Origin: Rhynchopus sp. YZ270_cl-10
Taxonomy: Eukaryota > Euglenozoa > Diplonemea > Diplonemida > Diplonemidae
DNA length: 64,000 nt
Assembly: GCA_964035575.1 (NCBI GenBank)
Contig: OZ037895.1
Location: forward strand, 372,001 to 436,000
Direction of reading: 5' to 3'
Made by a program: the position numbers and the translations under genes. This document shows positions 39,701-50,875 of this stretch, one piece after another. Each line of letters begins with the position of its first letter. Position 1 is the first letter of the stretch. The notes beneath the pieces are model-generated. The model saw only the letters and a list, made by a program, of their open reading frames with translations, ran no database searches and was not told the DNA's origin.

Positions 39701-39780
39701 GGATCAACAAAAATGTTCTCAACTTTCCCAAAAGAATAAAAGCTTATAATATCCAAAGAGAGGCTTTGTTGGGGGATTTT

Positions 39781-41325
39781 TTAGCAGCCTTTTTCCCATC
39801 CAGGAACATCTTCCGGGAGGGTTGTGTTTTGCTGCCGTGAGGTCCCCCCTCCTGCACATTTCTTTTTATTGAGTTGCAGGTAGTCAGCCCCGTAGCTGCC
39901 TGAGGTGAGACGGAGCTCGTTGATGAGGCGGTTCCAGTTGGATTGGTCGGTGCCGACCCAATGCGTGCAGAGACGTGCTTGGATGAGGAGGTTGGTGAAG
40001 GAGATTTCCGCAAGCATGGAAGGGCCGACGTGCAGTGCATAGTCCATCGGGCTGCCTCGATTGTGTCTCGCGTGCTTTGTCCAGAAAAAGGTCCAGCCTT
40101 GTTTTTCGTACTCCTTTGCATCGTTTAAAACGGCGTCGTCTTCAGTAGACAAGAATACCGCTGTTAAATTGGGTTCTTTTTTGCGAAGTGCTGCCGCATG
40201 TTGCATGTAGGAGGAAAGAGGTAAAAGCCGCATTTCTTTGTATTTGTCGCCATGTCGTACATGAATCCCGATCATCCGCGGAGGAACCCCTTCAGGAAAA
40301 ACCCGGTCCACCCAGAGGTCATAGCGCTTTGCCAACCACGACCGCGGCTTGCGGAGGATGTACCGGCTGGATTGGGACATCCACCATTGGTACCCATAGT
40401 GGGCCATATCGGGGAATGGCACGGAGCTCCATTTGTTGCCTAAATCGCCGGCAAGGCGGAGGGGGTTTCCTACTGAACGGATTGTGTTTTGTTTGACTTT
40501 GGGGCGGTGTTTTGGTATGACCTTTTTGAGGTGTGTGTCATAGGAGTAGGTGGGTGTTAGTATTTCGACTTCTCCAGCATCTGCCAAGGTGCAGTTGGAA
40601 ATGCGTTCAAAAAAGCATTCAATTGAAGAAGGGGAGCGGTCCATAGCGTACCACCACAATGCCGAATCATCAACCAACAAAACGCGGTTCGAGCTTATTG
40701 CAAAACCCAATGCCTGCGCTAAGGTATGCAGATCTGCACCCAACCCGGTATTCCACATTTTCCACACCAAAAAGGAGGAGTTTTTGCAGTTCTGGGGGTG
40801 CTGATGGAGGAACACCCGACGTTGCGCCTCCTTCGTCTGCGGCAGCGTCTTCTCACCTATCCCCTCCAAATACTCATCTAAAGACATCAACCCCTCCATT
40901 GGCTCTCCATCTGGCAGACACGCCATCGGTCCTGTCATTGCCTTCTTTCTAAAATAGGTGTTTCTCGCAGATCGTACCCTCTCCGCTTCCCATGCTGACA
41001 CCACCCCCGCCTGGGTAACGCTGTGTACCAACGAATTGCTCTCATTGAAAACCGGCTGTGGGGGTTGCCGTGCTATTTGGGTGACCCTTCTGTCGGTTTC
41101 TCTGATCTGATATAATGACGTTGAAACTGCAGTAAAGTTTTCAATGAAGCGGGGACGTGGAGTATCAGAAGAGGGTAGGGGAGTGGAGACAAATGGTGCA
41201 TTTGACCCATCCAGCACTGCATCGCGACTCCCTCGAAAGCAAAGTCTGTTAAGAACTACGGCAGTCAACATGGCAAAGACAATGAGGCACCCTTTAGAAA
41301 ACTGTCCCCGGGGTTGTTTCGCCAT
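39781..41325 (-). CDS. type II membrane fucosyltransferase-like protein (GT23-like)
   Basis: A 514-residue protein with a short cytosolic head, one membrane anchor (GCLIVFAMLTAVVLNRLCF, about 12-30) and a lumenal domain, the standard Golgi layout. MIGIHVRHGDK (about residue 352) matches the GDP-fucose-binding H-x-R motif of alpha-1,6/O-fucosyltransferases. VFLSTEDDAVLNDA and a downstream EISFTNLLIQARLCTHWVGT keep the order found in FUT8/NodZ-like enzymes (GT23). It likely adds fucose to glycans in the Golgi. The acceptor and linkage cannot be inferred. Confidence 0.75.
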   Translation of the reverse strand: MAKQPRGQFSKGCLIVFAMLTAVVLNRLCFRGSRDAVLDGSNAPFVSTPLPSSDTPRPRFIENFTAVSTSLYQIRETDRRVTQIARQPPQPVFNESNSLVHSVTQAGVVSAWEAERVRSARNTYFRKKAMTGPMACLPDGEPMEGLMSLDEYLEGIGEKTLPQTKEAQRRVFLHQHPQNCKNSSFLVWKMWNTGLGADLHTLAQALGFAISSNRVLLVDDSALWWYAMDRSPSSIECFFERISNCTLADAGEVEILTPTYSYDTHLKKVIPKHRPKVKQNTIRSVGNPLRLAGDLGNKWSSVPFPDMAHYGYQWWMSQSSRYILRKPRSWLAKRYDLWVDRVFPEGVPPRMIGIHVRHGDKYKEMRLLPLSSYMQHAAALRKKEPNLTAVFLSTEDDAVLNDAKEYEKQGWTFFWTKHARHNRGSPMDYALHVGPSMLAEISFTNLLIQARLCTHWVGTDQSNWNRLINELRLTSGSYGADYLQLNKKKCAGGGTSRQQNTTLPEDVPGWEKGC

Positions 41326-42296
41326 ACGCGAAGCATACGGCGAAGCATAAGAGGGAACACTCCCCCTTTTTGGGGGGGTTAAATAGGGTGAAATGGTAGA
41401 AAAGAGCTAACACCTCGTGGAGAGAGAGAAAGAGTGTTTTTTTGACAACACAACCCTGAAAGAAAAAAAAAAGGTGCCACAATTTGAGAAATTGAAAGAT
41501 GTAAAATGCAGGGGGAAAAGAAAAGGGAGCGGGAAATAAAAGTGTGTTTTCGTTCTTTGTTTGCAAAGCAAAAGAAGAAAAAATGTCCTGTTGTGGAGTG
41601 GTGTTGAGGGGGTGGGTGGGGGGTGTTGGTGGGAAGGGAGCAGAAAGAAAAAAAGCGAAGGTGGGGGGGGAAGGGAGAGTCCTTACTGTTTGTTGTTGTA
41701 GAACGTACTCTTTTGTTGTAAATATTGTAAATATGGGGGTAAAAAAGTAAAAAAAGCGCCCCCAAACTACCCGATTTTCAATAAGGGTCGCCTTGTACAT
41801 GTCACGAGCGCATAAGCGTGTGGAGGCATGTGTTCGGGGGGTCTCGCAGCGAGGTGGGAAATATCATTATGCTTCTTTTTTTCTTGAAAACTTGGTTTGT
41901 ATTAGACACCCCGAGGATGAGCTTCACTTTCTTTTTTGTTGTGTCGACAATCACTTCGCTCCAAAAACGGAACAAAGTTCTGTACTCAAAGTTGGCCGAA
42001 GCCTATGTACTGCAGAAGGTATAGACGTCAGCCGTCCTGAACCCTAAAGAGCAACTTTTATTTCTTCACAGAATTTCACTATTTTCCCAGGAGTGCGTGC
42101 GTGAAGGGTGTTGGTAGGTTATGGTACATGAGTACCACCCTGGTTGTAAAGAAGCCAAGGGGGGGAGGGACTTAGTTTTTTTTTTTTTTTTTTTTTGGTG
42201 TGGCACGCCCCAAAAAAAAAGTCATATTTGTGTAGTTCTTATGTAGTGCTTATGTATTGTAAAAAGGGAGGGTAAAAAAAATTTTCCCACCCTTTG
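41326..42296. other. intergenic, repeat-poor then T-rich
   Basis: Low-complexity purine/pyrimidine runs. No gene is credible. A 90-bp block at about 42201-42295 (GTCAT-TTTGTGTAGTTCTTATG and following) recurs at about 43866-43960. Confidence 0.4.
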
Positions 42297-42304
42297 TGTT
42301 AGAG

Positions 42305-43010
42305 CAGGCCTGACGCTAAACAGCTACAAAAATCGCACTTTCGGGCTTGGAATTCCGGTTTTTTTTACGGGTTTTTCTACACAGGAATCAGACATTTTTC
42401 GACCTTGGTCCATGGCTGGTGGTGAAAATCATGATTTTTTTTTTGCACGATACGTTTCGAACATACGCGCTGCGCGCGAAAAAGGTACTCATAAGCTCAA
42501 TTCCGGAAACAAATACGGGGGAAGCGAAGTCTTCCAACTCCTCCGCCCTCCGTTTTCTCTTGAACCTGTGACGCTTGTCGCTGAGAAACAGGACAACAGC
42601 GTGTTCAAGAATATTCCCCATCTCTTCGGTATTAAACTCGGGTGCCTGTTCATGAAGAATCATCAGCTTCTCAATAGTGCTGTGAGAATGGCGGTGGCGT
42701 CTCTTTGCGTAGATGTGGTCCAGGAGAGAGAATCCTCGTTCAACAACAACGGAAGACGGGAGTGCAACGACCGCAGCCTCCAAAACCCGTGCGAGAGTAT
42801 CCCATTTTCCGACTTGCAATGTTCAAGAGCAAGAAGACTTCGAGAAAACTGCGTTCTGGCGAAGCCACGGTACGCAACATTTCAAAAAATTGCGCTTAAA
42901 AATGCACTTTGTTTTACAGCCAAGCTATGTCATGGGGAGGGTGGAATGCAAGCTTGCGCCGCAGGCGCACGGTACGCTACTTTTTTATTTGACCATGTCC
43001 TTCTTTCTCA
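42305..43010 (-). mobile_element. decayed hAT transposon with transposase remnant
   Basis: CAGGCCTGACGCTAA at 42305 matches the terminus of the hAT element at 11651, and GGCGAAGCCACGGTACGCAA at about 42857 and CGCCGCAGGCGCACGGTACG at about 42960 match its interior. On the minus strand, 42819-42388 encodes a hAT dimerisation region: ALPSSVVVERGFSLLDHIYA, then KRRHRHSHSTIEKLMILHEQ, the usual S-x-x-ER-x-FS...R-x-L...KL pattern. The rest of the transposase is absent. The right end cannot be placed, so the end given is where similarity to the other copy stops. Confidence 0.65.
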
Positions 43011-43392
43011 CTCCTCATTGGGTTCTACGAGCTCCGTCCGTCAAATGGTGGGTCGCAACATGCAGCAAAGTTCGCAGCTATGCTAACTGCTCCCACGTTC
43101 ACTTTGCATTTTTCCTTCAAAGTCAAGTACTGACCATATTTTGCACACAAAACCTGAAAATGGCCTGTATAAAACTGACACATGCATTTTAGGTCAAAAG
43201 TACTCATTTCTCAGCGCAAAGTGACCCCATCACAGCACGCACAGACTCGGAAGAACCAGGGGCTCCGCTACCGTATAAAGTTCTGTTGCGGCGCAACAGA
43301 AGTCTAAAAATTTTCAAAAAAAAAAAAAAAAAAAAAAAAAAAACCATGGTTGAACCACGAGAGTACCATGGGGAACTGGGTTGCTGACCGCA

Positions 43393-43575
43393 CCATCCAG
43401 GCTGTACCTCAATTTTTTTTTTGCCTGCGGCGCCATTTTTCCTTTTTTGCTCCGCAAAAAAGGATTCGATGTGTGACTCTGTGCTGTAAAAAGCTAGATT
43501 TTTACACCGTACCCTAAATTTTTTTTCGCCTGCGGCGCCATTTGTTTGATTTTTTTTGCTTCGCAAAAAAAAAAT
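43393..43575. repeat. fragment related to the 24485-25022 transposon
   Basis: Two GCCTGCGGCGCCATTT stems, TTTTTTGCTCCGCAAAAAA and TTTTTACACCGTACCCTAA occur in the same order as at 24661-24800. No inverted termini could be placed around it. Confidence 0.5.
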
Positions 43576-43977
43576 ACAGTTCCCTATGTTCCCAACGTCC
43601 CTGGTCAGCAGTGCTGAAAAATTTTTGGGCACAAAAACAGCTGACCCCCCTATCTTGAAATCTGAATCCCTGGATAAGACACTGGCGCAGGGTGAAAAAA
43701 AAACCCCCCGCAACAGAACTCAAAAAAAATCTGAAAACGTAGCGGAGGGGCTGGAAGAACCGAAAACAAAAAAAAAAATTTCCCGATTTTTTGTAGGCAA
43801 AAATTGGTGAAAAAATTTTCCGGCCCCCCCCGGACCCCCCAAAAAAAGGTCACTTCTAAAAAATATTTTTTCCCTTAAACACCCCCAAAAAAAAGTCATT
43901 TTTGTGTAGTTCTTATGTAGTGTGTATGTACTTGAAAAGTAGGGTAACGCGCCACACCATTTTTGCTTTTTTTTGAT

Positions 43978-45249
43978 AAGGGAAAACAAACTTCTCGTCT
44001 GCGTGCGCGTCGGGACGTCCCCCAGAAAAACCCAGGCAGGCAGGCAAAAAAAAGTTTGTTTTAAAAAAAAGTTTTTTTTCAAATTGTCCTTCTTTCATGG
44101 AGTGAGAACAGGCTTCGCGCTAACTTTTGGAAAAAAATCTGAAAAATCATGTTTTGGGACCAAAAAAACGCACCTCAAACAGCTGTGTATAAGGGGGTGA
44201 ACACAGTATGTGGCATTTCCGAGCCAATCCCGTTCTGTGGTGGGGGATATACGGAAACATGGACACAATTTTAGTGACTTAAATTTTTACAAAATATGGA
44301 CCCATACTCGTGAGCAAGGGTCGTTTTCAGGTCTGAAAACCCAACTTCAGATGAAATTATGGTGTTTTTGACTGGGAACAGGTAGCGCCGCAGGCGCACG
44401 GTACCCAACTTTTTCTTTTTTGAAAAATTTCTTTGTTCCTTTTCTCTGCTCTCTTTTGATTGCGCGAGCCGATTGCTCTCCACGGTGGGGTCACATGTGT
44501 GTACAAAAACACACTGAAGTACCCTTACTAGGAACTATGAGATTCCTCTGGTTTTAGTAATTATTATAAGGATACCCCATTTCCGAACCAATCCCGGCTT
44601 GTGGTGGGGGATATACGGAAAAATGGACAAAATTTCAGTGACTCAAATTGTCACAAAGTATGAACACATACTCAACAAGGGTCATTTTCAGTCTGAAAAG
44701 CCAACTTGGCATGAAATTGTAGTGCTTTTACTGGAAACACCAATGTACTGAAGAAAGCTATGGTATTGTAGTGACGTCGGTGGGGTTTCAGTGACCACAG
44801 AGAAGAGTGAAAACAAAAAACCGGTTATGTCCTCGGAGGTTCGAGGGTGGAGACGGTTCAGCAGATCATTATTCGCTGCGGGGCAGGCTTGCAGGTGTGC
44901 CATGGTGAGGGAGGGGGGATGTGGAGTCGTACTCAAAAGAAAATGAACACTGTACACAAATAAGTACATCATGTTTAAAAATAAAGGAGGGTAGGGAACA
45001 GGTAGCGCCGCAGGCGCACGGTACCCAACTTTTTTCTTTTCTTCTTTTCCCTTTTCTCTGTCTTCTTTTGATTGCGCGAGCTGATTGCTCTCCATGGGAA
45101 AAATTTTTAGGGGAGACAGGGGTAGCAGGGGGGTCGGTATTCGCTTTTCCACAGAAAAAACTTTTTTTTGAAAAAAACTTTTTTTTTGAAAATCTCAAAA
45201 AAACCCAGGCACGCAGGACGCGCACGCAGACCGAAAGTTTGTTTTCCCT
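43978..45249. mobile_element. possible 1.3-kb inverted-repeat element with internal tandem duplication
   Basis: AGGGAAAACAAACTT then CGTCTGCGTGCGCGTC at the left has its reverse complement at 45218-45249. Inside, a block at about 44213-44492 (ATTTCCGAGCCAATCCCG...GCGCCGCAGGCGCACGG...GATTGCGCGAGC) is repeated at about 44578-45097, where it is split by about 240 bp of other sequence (44750-44996). No transposase is seen. Confidence 0.45.
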
Positions 45250-45868
45250 AAATCGGTTTGGTTTATTGTAACTGACATCCAGAAGGTACAATGTCAGCCC
45301 TGAAAGGGGAAAGGGGGAAACACTTTCTTGTGGTTGTTGTCACTCTGTTGGAGTGGGTAGCTGCCATCTATTTTTTCCCGTATTTTTTTTTTTTTCCCTC
45401 GCTGTCCTTCTTTGGTTGCATTGATTAGCCATCTCTGGCTACCAGCCTGGGCCACACAAGACATATCGAGACGGCAGCCTTCTTCCACCCCTCTCCCAAC
45501 CCTATTAACTCCTCCCACATCACACCATGCTCAGTTCTGTTTGAAGGACGGAAGTCCCAGACGTATTTTCCAGATAAATAAAAAGGGGTGAGAGGGGAGG
45601 GTAATTTTCTGCTGTTTTCACTGCAATTTACTGCTTCCTTCCAAACCCGCAAAAAAAAAAAAAAACGTCATTGCAGTGCAGGAAAATGAAACGCAAATAG
45701 TGTGTCAAAGGAAAGGAAAAAACAAAACATTAAGGGGTAAACTGTGATGACCCAGTTGCAGTTACTCTCTTCGTTGTAACATTTGGTATATATTGTAAAA
45801 AAAAGGAAGACATAAAGAAAGAAAAAGGCTTGTAACATGGCCCGAACGTAGTCACTTTGCAAGAAGGA

Positions 45869-45905
45869 GAAGCTGAAAAGTGCAAACGCCTGGTACCGGA
45901 CACTG
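45869..45905 (-). repeat. T-family tRNA-like repeat, partial
   Basis: GAAGCTGAAAAGTGCAAACG then CCTGGTACCGGACACTGG. Only the first block is well kept. Confidence 0.4.
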
Positions 45906-46071
45906 GAACAAACGAAAGGAAAGAGAAAGACGCATGCACCACTCTAATATCTTGGAACCGAGTGTTTAAAAAAAAAAACGCGAGGTTTAGAGCGCAGTTG
46001 ACTGCACAGTATGACTAGGGGTAGGTTGGGCAGTACTCATCCAGAAATCAACCATGAGAAAAGAAAGTAAA

Positions 46072-46592
46072 TGAGGTGATCCAGCGCACACTTTTCCACA
46101 CTTTTTCACACCGTGAAAACATGTGAAAATAAGTGAAAACGTGTGAAACCAAGGTGAAAATGTGTGAAAATAAGTGAAAACGTGTGAAACCAAGGTGAAA
46201 ATGTGTGAAATCAAGTGAAAATATGTGAAACCATGTGAAACCAAGTGAAACCATGTGAAACCAAGTGAAAATGTGTGAAACCATGTGAAAACCTGTGAAA
46301 CCATGTGAAAATGTGTGAAACCAAGTGAAAATGTGTGAAACCATGTGAAAACACCAAGTTTTTTTTCTGGAGGAATCCACTCAGAGTGCGTGAAGCAGTT
46401 TTTTTTTCACTTTCGTACACACTTTTTCACACCGTGAAACCATGTGAAAATGTGTGAAACCAAGTGAAAATGTGTGAAACCAAGTGAAAATGTGTGAAAC
46501 CAAGTGAAAATGTGTGAAACCATGTGAAAATGTGTGAAAATGTGTGAAACCAAGTGAAAATGTGTGAAAAAGCGTGAGACTGGATCACCTCA
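46072..46592. mobile_element. inverted-repeat transposon filled by a minisatellite
   Basis: TGAGGTGATCCAG and its reverse complement bound 521 bp, with the 5-bp duplication GTAAA directly outside (46067-46071, 46593-46597). The interior is two arrays of GTGTGAAACCAAGTGAAAAT-type units (about 46112-46350 and 46430-46570), each opening with CACACTTTTTCACACCGTG. There is no gene. The superfamily is unknown; the array units have stayed very similar. Confidence 0.7.
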
Positions 46593-46654
46593 GTAAAGAC
46601 AAAAGGAAAAAAGGACTGCCCTTCTCAGCCCAGTGAAAGAAAAAGAGAGAAAAA

Positions 46655-46690
46655 ATTATAAGATGAACCTAAGCCTCTCTGTGCTTAGTC
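46655..46690 (-). repeat. H-family hairpin repeat
   Basis: ATTATAAGATGAACCTAAGC, loop CTCTCTGT, GCTTAGTC. It lies 60 bp beyond the minisatellite-filled transposon and is not close to any gene end. Confidence 0.6.
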
Positions 46691-47168
46691 AAAACCTTGA
46701 TCACATTCGTTAATCATAAAGTGACACCTCCATCCTGTTCATTGGAGAAGGTTTCTGATTTCAAATGGCAAAAAAAAAAAAAGATGAGGTGGAGCCTTGC
46801 AGTCTTTACCCACTCATTTAGGTTGTACCAAAAAATGTTGAGCGGCGAATTCGTCTCGCATGCACACTTTAAAAAGAAATACGTTAAGATCTGAACGGGT
46901 ACAGCAACGCCCCCCTGCGAGGACCTCGCACTGCACCAGAGCGGGGAAACACCACGTATAATAGTACGTGGGAAGTCAAAAGGAGGGTACGAAAGGAGGA
47001 TGCACGCAAAGATAGAATCCGACTTGAGGATATGACAAGTGAATAAAAAGAATTTCTGGAAATGGAAAAAAACGAGCCTTCCCAAACAAAGAAAAGGAAA
47101 CAGTAAAAAAACTTTGTTCGTTTATCGCTCTGCAAATTTGCTGTAGTTTTCGCTGTATGAGGGAGAAT

Positions 47169-47785
47169 CAGGGGTTAAGTTAGGGCGGGTTTCTGGGTTT
47201 TCAAAACCCGGTTTTCGGGTTTTCGGGTTTTTCAAAAAAAAAAAAAAAAAATGGAATCTGAAAAAAAAAAAAAAAAAATCCAAATTTTTGGGTGGTGTAG
47301 GCTGGGAAGGTGGGGTAGGGGTGGGCGGAGCCCCTCCCACCCCACCCTCTAAGGAAAAAAATCCTCCCGACCCAAACAAACCCCCCGTCAGAACTGGGAA
47401 TTATTCATATGAAGAGGCAACAGGGATCTCTGGCGAACTTCGGGTTCAGTACTAGTGTTGCGAGAGTGCGGGTGAGGCAGGACGTGGGAACTGAGGTCGG
47501 TGAGGGGTACACCAGTCCTGTTCTTCAAATTTATGCTCCAAAATTGTTAGGACAGATCCAAAAACCCCCCAGGGTCCCCCACTTTTTGGTGGGATTTTTG
47601 AACTTTGCCCCAAAAATTGCGAAAAAAAAATTTCGCTCGCTACGCTCGCGGAGGTGCACCTTAAAAATTTTCCCGCTCGCTGCGCTCGCGGAGGGAATGG
47701 GTTATTTTTCGCAAAATCCAGAAAACCCGAAAAAACCCAGAAAACCCGACTCAGCGAGAAAAAAAAAAAGCTAACTTAACCCCTG
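47169..47785. mobile_element. non-autonomous hAT transposon with perfect duplication
   Basis: CAGGGGTTAAGTTAG and its reverse complement bound 617 bp. A perfect 8-bp duplication GGGAGAAT flanks it (47161-47168, 47786-47793). The interior has G/C-skewed runs and CGCTCGCTGCGCTCGCGGAG palindromes (about 47632-47695) but no gene. The clean ends indicate fairly recent insertion. Confidence 0.85.
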
Positions 47786-47826
47786 GGGAGAATGATTTAA
47801 AAAAAAAAAAACAAATACTGGATTGG

Positions 47827-47985
47827 TGCTCCGGGAGGGGTCGATATTGACAGGTCGCTGGCACAGGGACACACACCCCCTGAAATTGACAGGTCACCGA
47901 CAGGTCACCGACAGGTCACCGACAGGTCACCGACAGGTCACCGACAGGTCACCGACAGGTCGTTGACCGACTTCCGGAAGCACCA
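47827..47985. repeat. M-family minisatellite, expanded copy
   Basis: GGTGCTCCGGGAGGGGTCG leads into six tandem units of the 11-mer GACAGGTCACC (from 47888) and ends GACAGGTCGTTGACCGA. The same frame with only two units is at 58468-58530, so unit number varies between copies. Confidence 0.65.
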
Positions 47986-48761
47986 TGGATGAAAACCAAT
48001 TTGCAGACACGCACCTTCCGTCGGTTTTCTTTCCTCTTGCTAATGCTTGGCATATTTAAAAATACACAGTCTAGTTGAACTAAGTTCTAGGAGTAATGTT
48101 GTAAAACACTGTCCTCAAAAACAAAAAACAAAAAAAAATGTAAAAGACAAACAAACAGACAAACAAACACTATCAAGAGAAATGGGCAGACAGCGTTCAG
48201 TCAAATGATGCATCTGGTAGCTTTCTTTTTTTTTGCTTGCTAGGGAAAACATGACGCGTTCCAGGGTGTTCCGTATTCCCAAATGCATCAATACCCAGTA
48301 CAATGTACGTACTACCCACACGGTAGTTTGGTGTGCGACTAAATCGCCACGAATTTGATGGACTTTTTCTGCACTGAGATATTTGGTTCCCTTCTTATTT
48401 TTTTTTTTTTTTTTGAAAACTTGGTTGTATTAGTGTAGCCACCCTAGAGTGTGCTCCACTATACTAAACATTTTTATGTCACCGCAGACGAGCGCGATGA
48501 TCTCTCTTGTGTGGCAGTTTTTTTTTTTTTTTTTTTTTTTCAATGTCGCCCGCCCAATATATTATCACCAAGATAGGTAGGGGAGAATGTACTCAAACAT
48601 ACCCCTGTCGATAGCTGTACAAAGAAGCGTTACTTGAAAGCTGTTACTCCTTGAAACGCCAGACTGCAAGACAAAACGGGTAGCACAGGTTAGGCAGAAC
48701 AGAAAAAAAAAAATGCGGGGAGGGGAAAATTATCATTTTTTCCCATCCCCATTCAGTTCTG

Positions 48762-50148
48762 CTATTTTTCTCTCTCGGTTTTTTCTTTTTCGGCGCGTGG
48801 TGATAGTCCTTCCCGTGTCGATCCTGACACATCGAGACCGGAGTTGTGCACCGAGGAGGTGCCCTTTTCGACTTCGAGAACTTCTCGCTCTTCTTCAGCA
48901 TCGACACGGACGGTTGTCTGCAAGAGTGCAAGAGAATAGGGGAAAATGATTAAGATATTCTTTTCAATCGAAAGATGGAGTTGGAAAAAAAAACATTGAG
49001 ACAGTTGATAGAATAGGCTAGTTGACGTCGCGGACATTTGGGTTTGGGAGGGTTTGAGAGGATTTGGGTGGATTTGGGTGGATTTGGGGGGGTTTGAGAG
49101 GGTTAGTAAGGGTAGGGCAGGGTATGGCACAGTGTGGCACAGTGTGGCACGGGTATGGCACGGTTTGGGGAGGTTTTTTGGCACGGTATGGCACGGTGTG
49201 GCAGGGTATGGTAGGGTTTGGCAGGGTATGGGACATGATTACCCCCAAAAAAAAGGCAAACGTGCGGTATGGCAGGGTATGGGAGGGTATGGTTGGGTAT
49301 GGTGGGGTATGCGAGGGTTTTGGAGGGTTTGGGGGCATTTGAAGGCGGTATGGGGGGGTATGGGACACGATTTTCCAGAAAATGAACAAATTTCCTAAAC
49401 CGACCCGTGGCGTCAACTAGCTTATTAGAAAGAGTTAAGAAGTCATCCCAACGGGGGGAAACTTGAATTCAAATGGCATACCAAACTTGACTTGACGTTC
49501 TCGACCCCTGGCATCATTGCGGTTAATTCTAACGCAGACAGTTTCCGGAGTTGAAGTGAGTTGTTCCGACTGTCGGGGCGTATCATTTTTTTTTTGTGAT
49601 GTTTTCCGTTATGTTTTAATTTTAAAAAAAGCATTAAAACCCTCTCTTAGTCCTTTTTTTTTTTTTTGTACATACCTTGTCCGCAGTTCGTGAGGAATCG
49701 TTTCTCTCACAAACTCGACTGTTTCTGACTGAGGGTTCTGGAGTGGGTCTGAGGACCCTGCGGCCTCATCTCTTTGAAGGATCCATCGGTCTATCTTCTC
49801 GTACTTTTCTGATGTCGGGACAGAGCTGCTGAAGTCGAACTGCCGATGTGGGATGTCACTGAGATAGAAGGTGAGAGGGGATGCGGTCGGGAAGGATTCC
49901 CCGTGTGAGGGGGTTTCGTCTCGTCTCTTTCCCTTCTTGCGTTTTTTCCGGCTCTGCTCTTTGGTTTGCTTGCCGTTCGCAGTACCACGCTTCTTCTTCG
50001 GAGACGGCGCGTTGTCCGGTGAACATACCGCATCAAACTTATGCGGTTTCGACTCTACCCCCTTCCCCTTCTCCTGTTTCCCCCGCTTCCGTGTTCCCTT
50101 CGTACTCTCCGCCTCCCCCTTCTTCTCCACACCCACACTACACCCCAT
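48762..50148 (-). CDS. MGC-start basic protein with three exons, function unknown
   Basis: Exons 50148-49676, 49569-49482 and 48917-48762 give 238 residues. Introns are 49570-49675 (106 bp, GTATGT...CAG) and 48918-49481 (564 bp, GTATGC...CAG). Phases fit at both joins (phase 2 and phase 0). The start MGCSVG is a classic site for N-myristoylation and palmitoylation, as used by euglenozoan flagellar membrane proteins. Residues 10-80 are Lys-rich. The middle has RQFDFSSSVPTSEKYEKIDR and the C-terminus LQLRKLSALELTAMMPGV then a Glu-rich tail. The long intron contains a whole inverted-repeat element (49017-49421). The family is not recognised. The second and third exons rest on splice signals and frame only. 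Confidence 0.55.
48948..48984. repeat. R-family dispersed 40-bp repeat, copy 2
   Basis: GATTAAGATAT then TTTTCAATCGAAAGATGGAG, matching 4158-4197. This copy lies inside the long intron of the MGC-start gene. Confidence 0.6.
49017..49421. mobile_element. intronic inverted-repeat element filled by G-rich tandem repeats
   Basis: GCTAGTTGACG and CGTCAACTAGC bound about 405 bp. The interior is an array of irregular GGGTATGGCAC and GGGTTTGGG units interrupted once near 49240. The design (short inverted ends around a minisatellite) matches the element at 46072, with different sequence. No target duplication is clear. Confidence 0.6.
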
Positions 50149-50501
50149 CCGTCACCGGAAAAACCCTCCCCTCAAACAGGGGAGGGGTTTGTACACAGAA
50201 CGCCTAAAGGGGATTGTTCCGGAAAACCAAAATGAAAAGGAATGAATATAAAAAAAAACCCCCCCAGAATTTTATTTGCAGATCTTTGAACAAAACAGAG
50301 ATAAGGGGAGGGTGAGGAAGAGAGGGAGAGAGAGAGTGTGTGTGTGTGTGTGTGTTGAAAAACAAAACGGAAATGGAGGGAGAGGGGTTTGGGGTGTGGG
50401 GGGTGGGTAGGTCGTGTTTTTCTGGAGTGTAGTTTGTTGGGGGAAAAAAAAAAACAAAAAAAAACAAATTTGAATTAAAATCCATACAAAGCCCTCTCGT
50501 G

Positions 50502-50590
50502 AACAGTGTACCTTGGTACAAAAAAAAAAAATGCACCGTGGATGGGGGTGTACCCCAACCCATGCAGTCCTACACCCATTTCGCGGGTTC
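50502..50590. repeat. P-family repeat, copy 2
   Basis: AACAGTGTACCTTGGTACA, an A-run, then TGGGGGTGTACCCCAACCC, ATGCAGTCCTACACCC and ATTTCGCGGGTT. Blocks match 15264-15340. GGGGTGTACCCC can fold as a stem. Confidence 0.55.
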
Positions 50591-50875
50591 TGGCTTAGAA
50601 TACTTCAAAAATAAACGCGCATACACTCTTTTTTTTTTGGGGGTTGGAACAGTGGGAAGGCAGCGGTGGGGATGGGAGTTGGGATAAATCTACTAAACAA
50701 AAGATAACAAAGATAAACAAAGGGTTTCCCGCCCATCCCCTCAATAAAAAAAAACCCCCCCCCCATCCCCCTACCCCCTTTGCAAGGTTGACAATAAAAA
50801 ATCTAAAAAGGGACCATTATTATGCAGATACAGATGCATGTACAATGGCAGATCGTTGCTTCAAAAGAAAAAAAT

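Noticed and set aside
39516-39731. 71-residue minus-strand protein after the glycosyltransferase
   Set aside because: The frame coincides with a self-complementary element and has no resemblance to a known family; the RNA structure explains the sequence better.
46112-46590. Possible CRISPR-like array
   Set aside because: Units are contiguous and have no unique spacers; the array is a minisatellite inside an inverted-repeat element in a eukaryotic genome.
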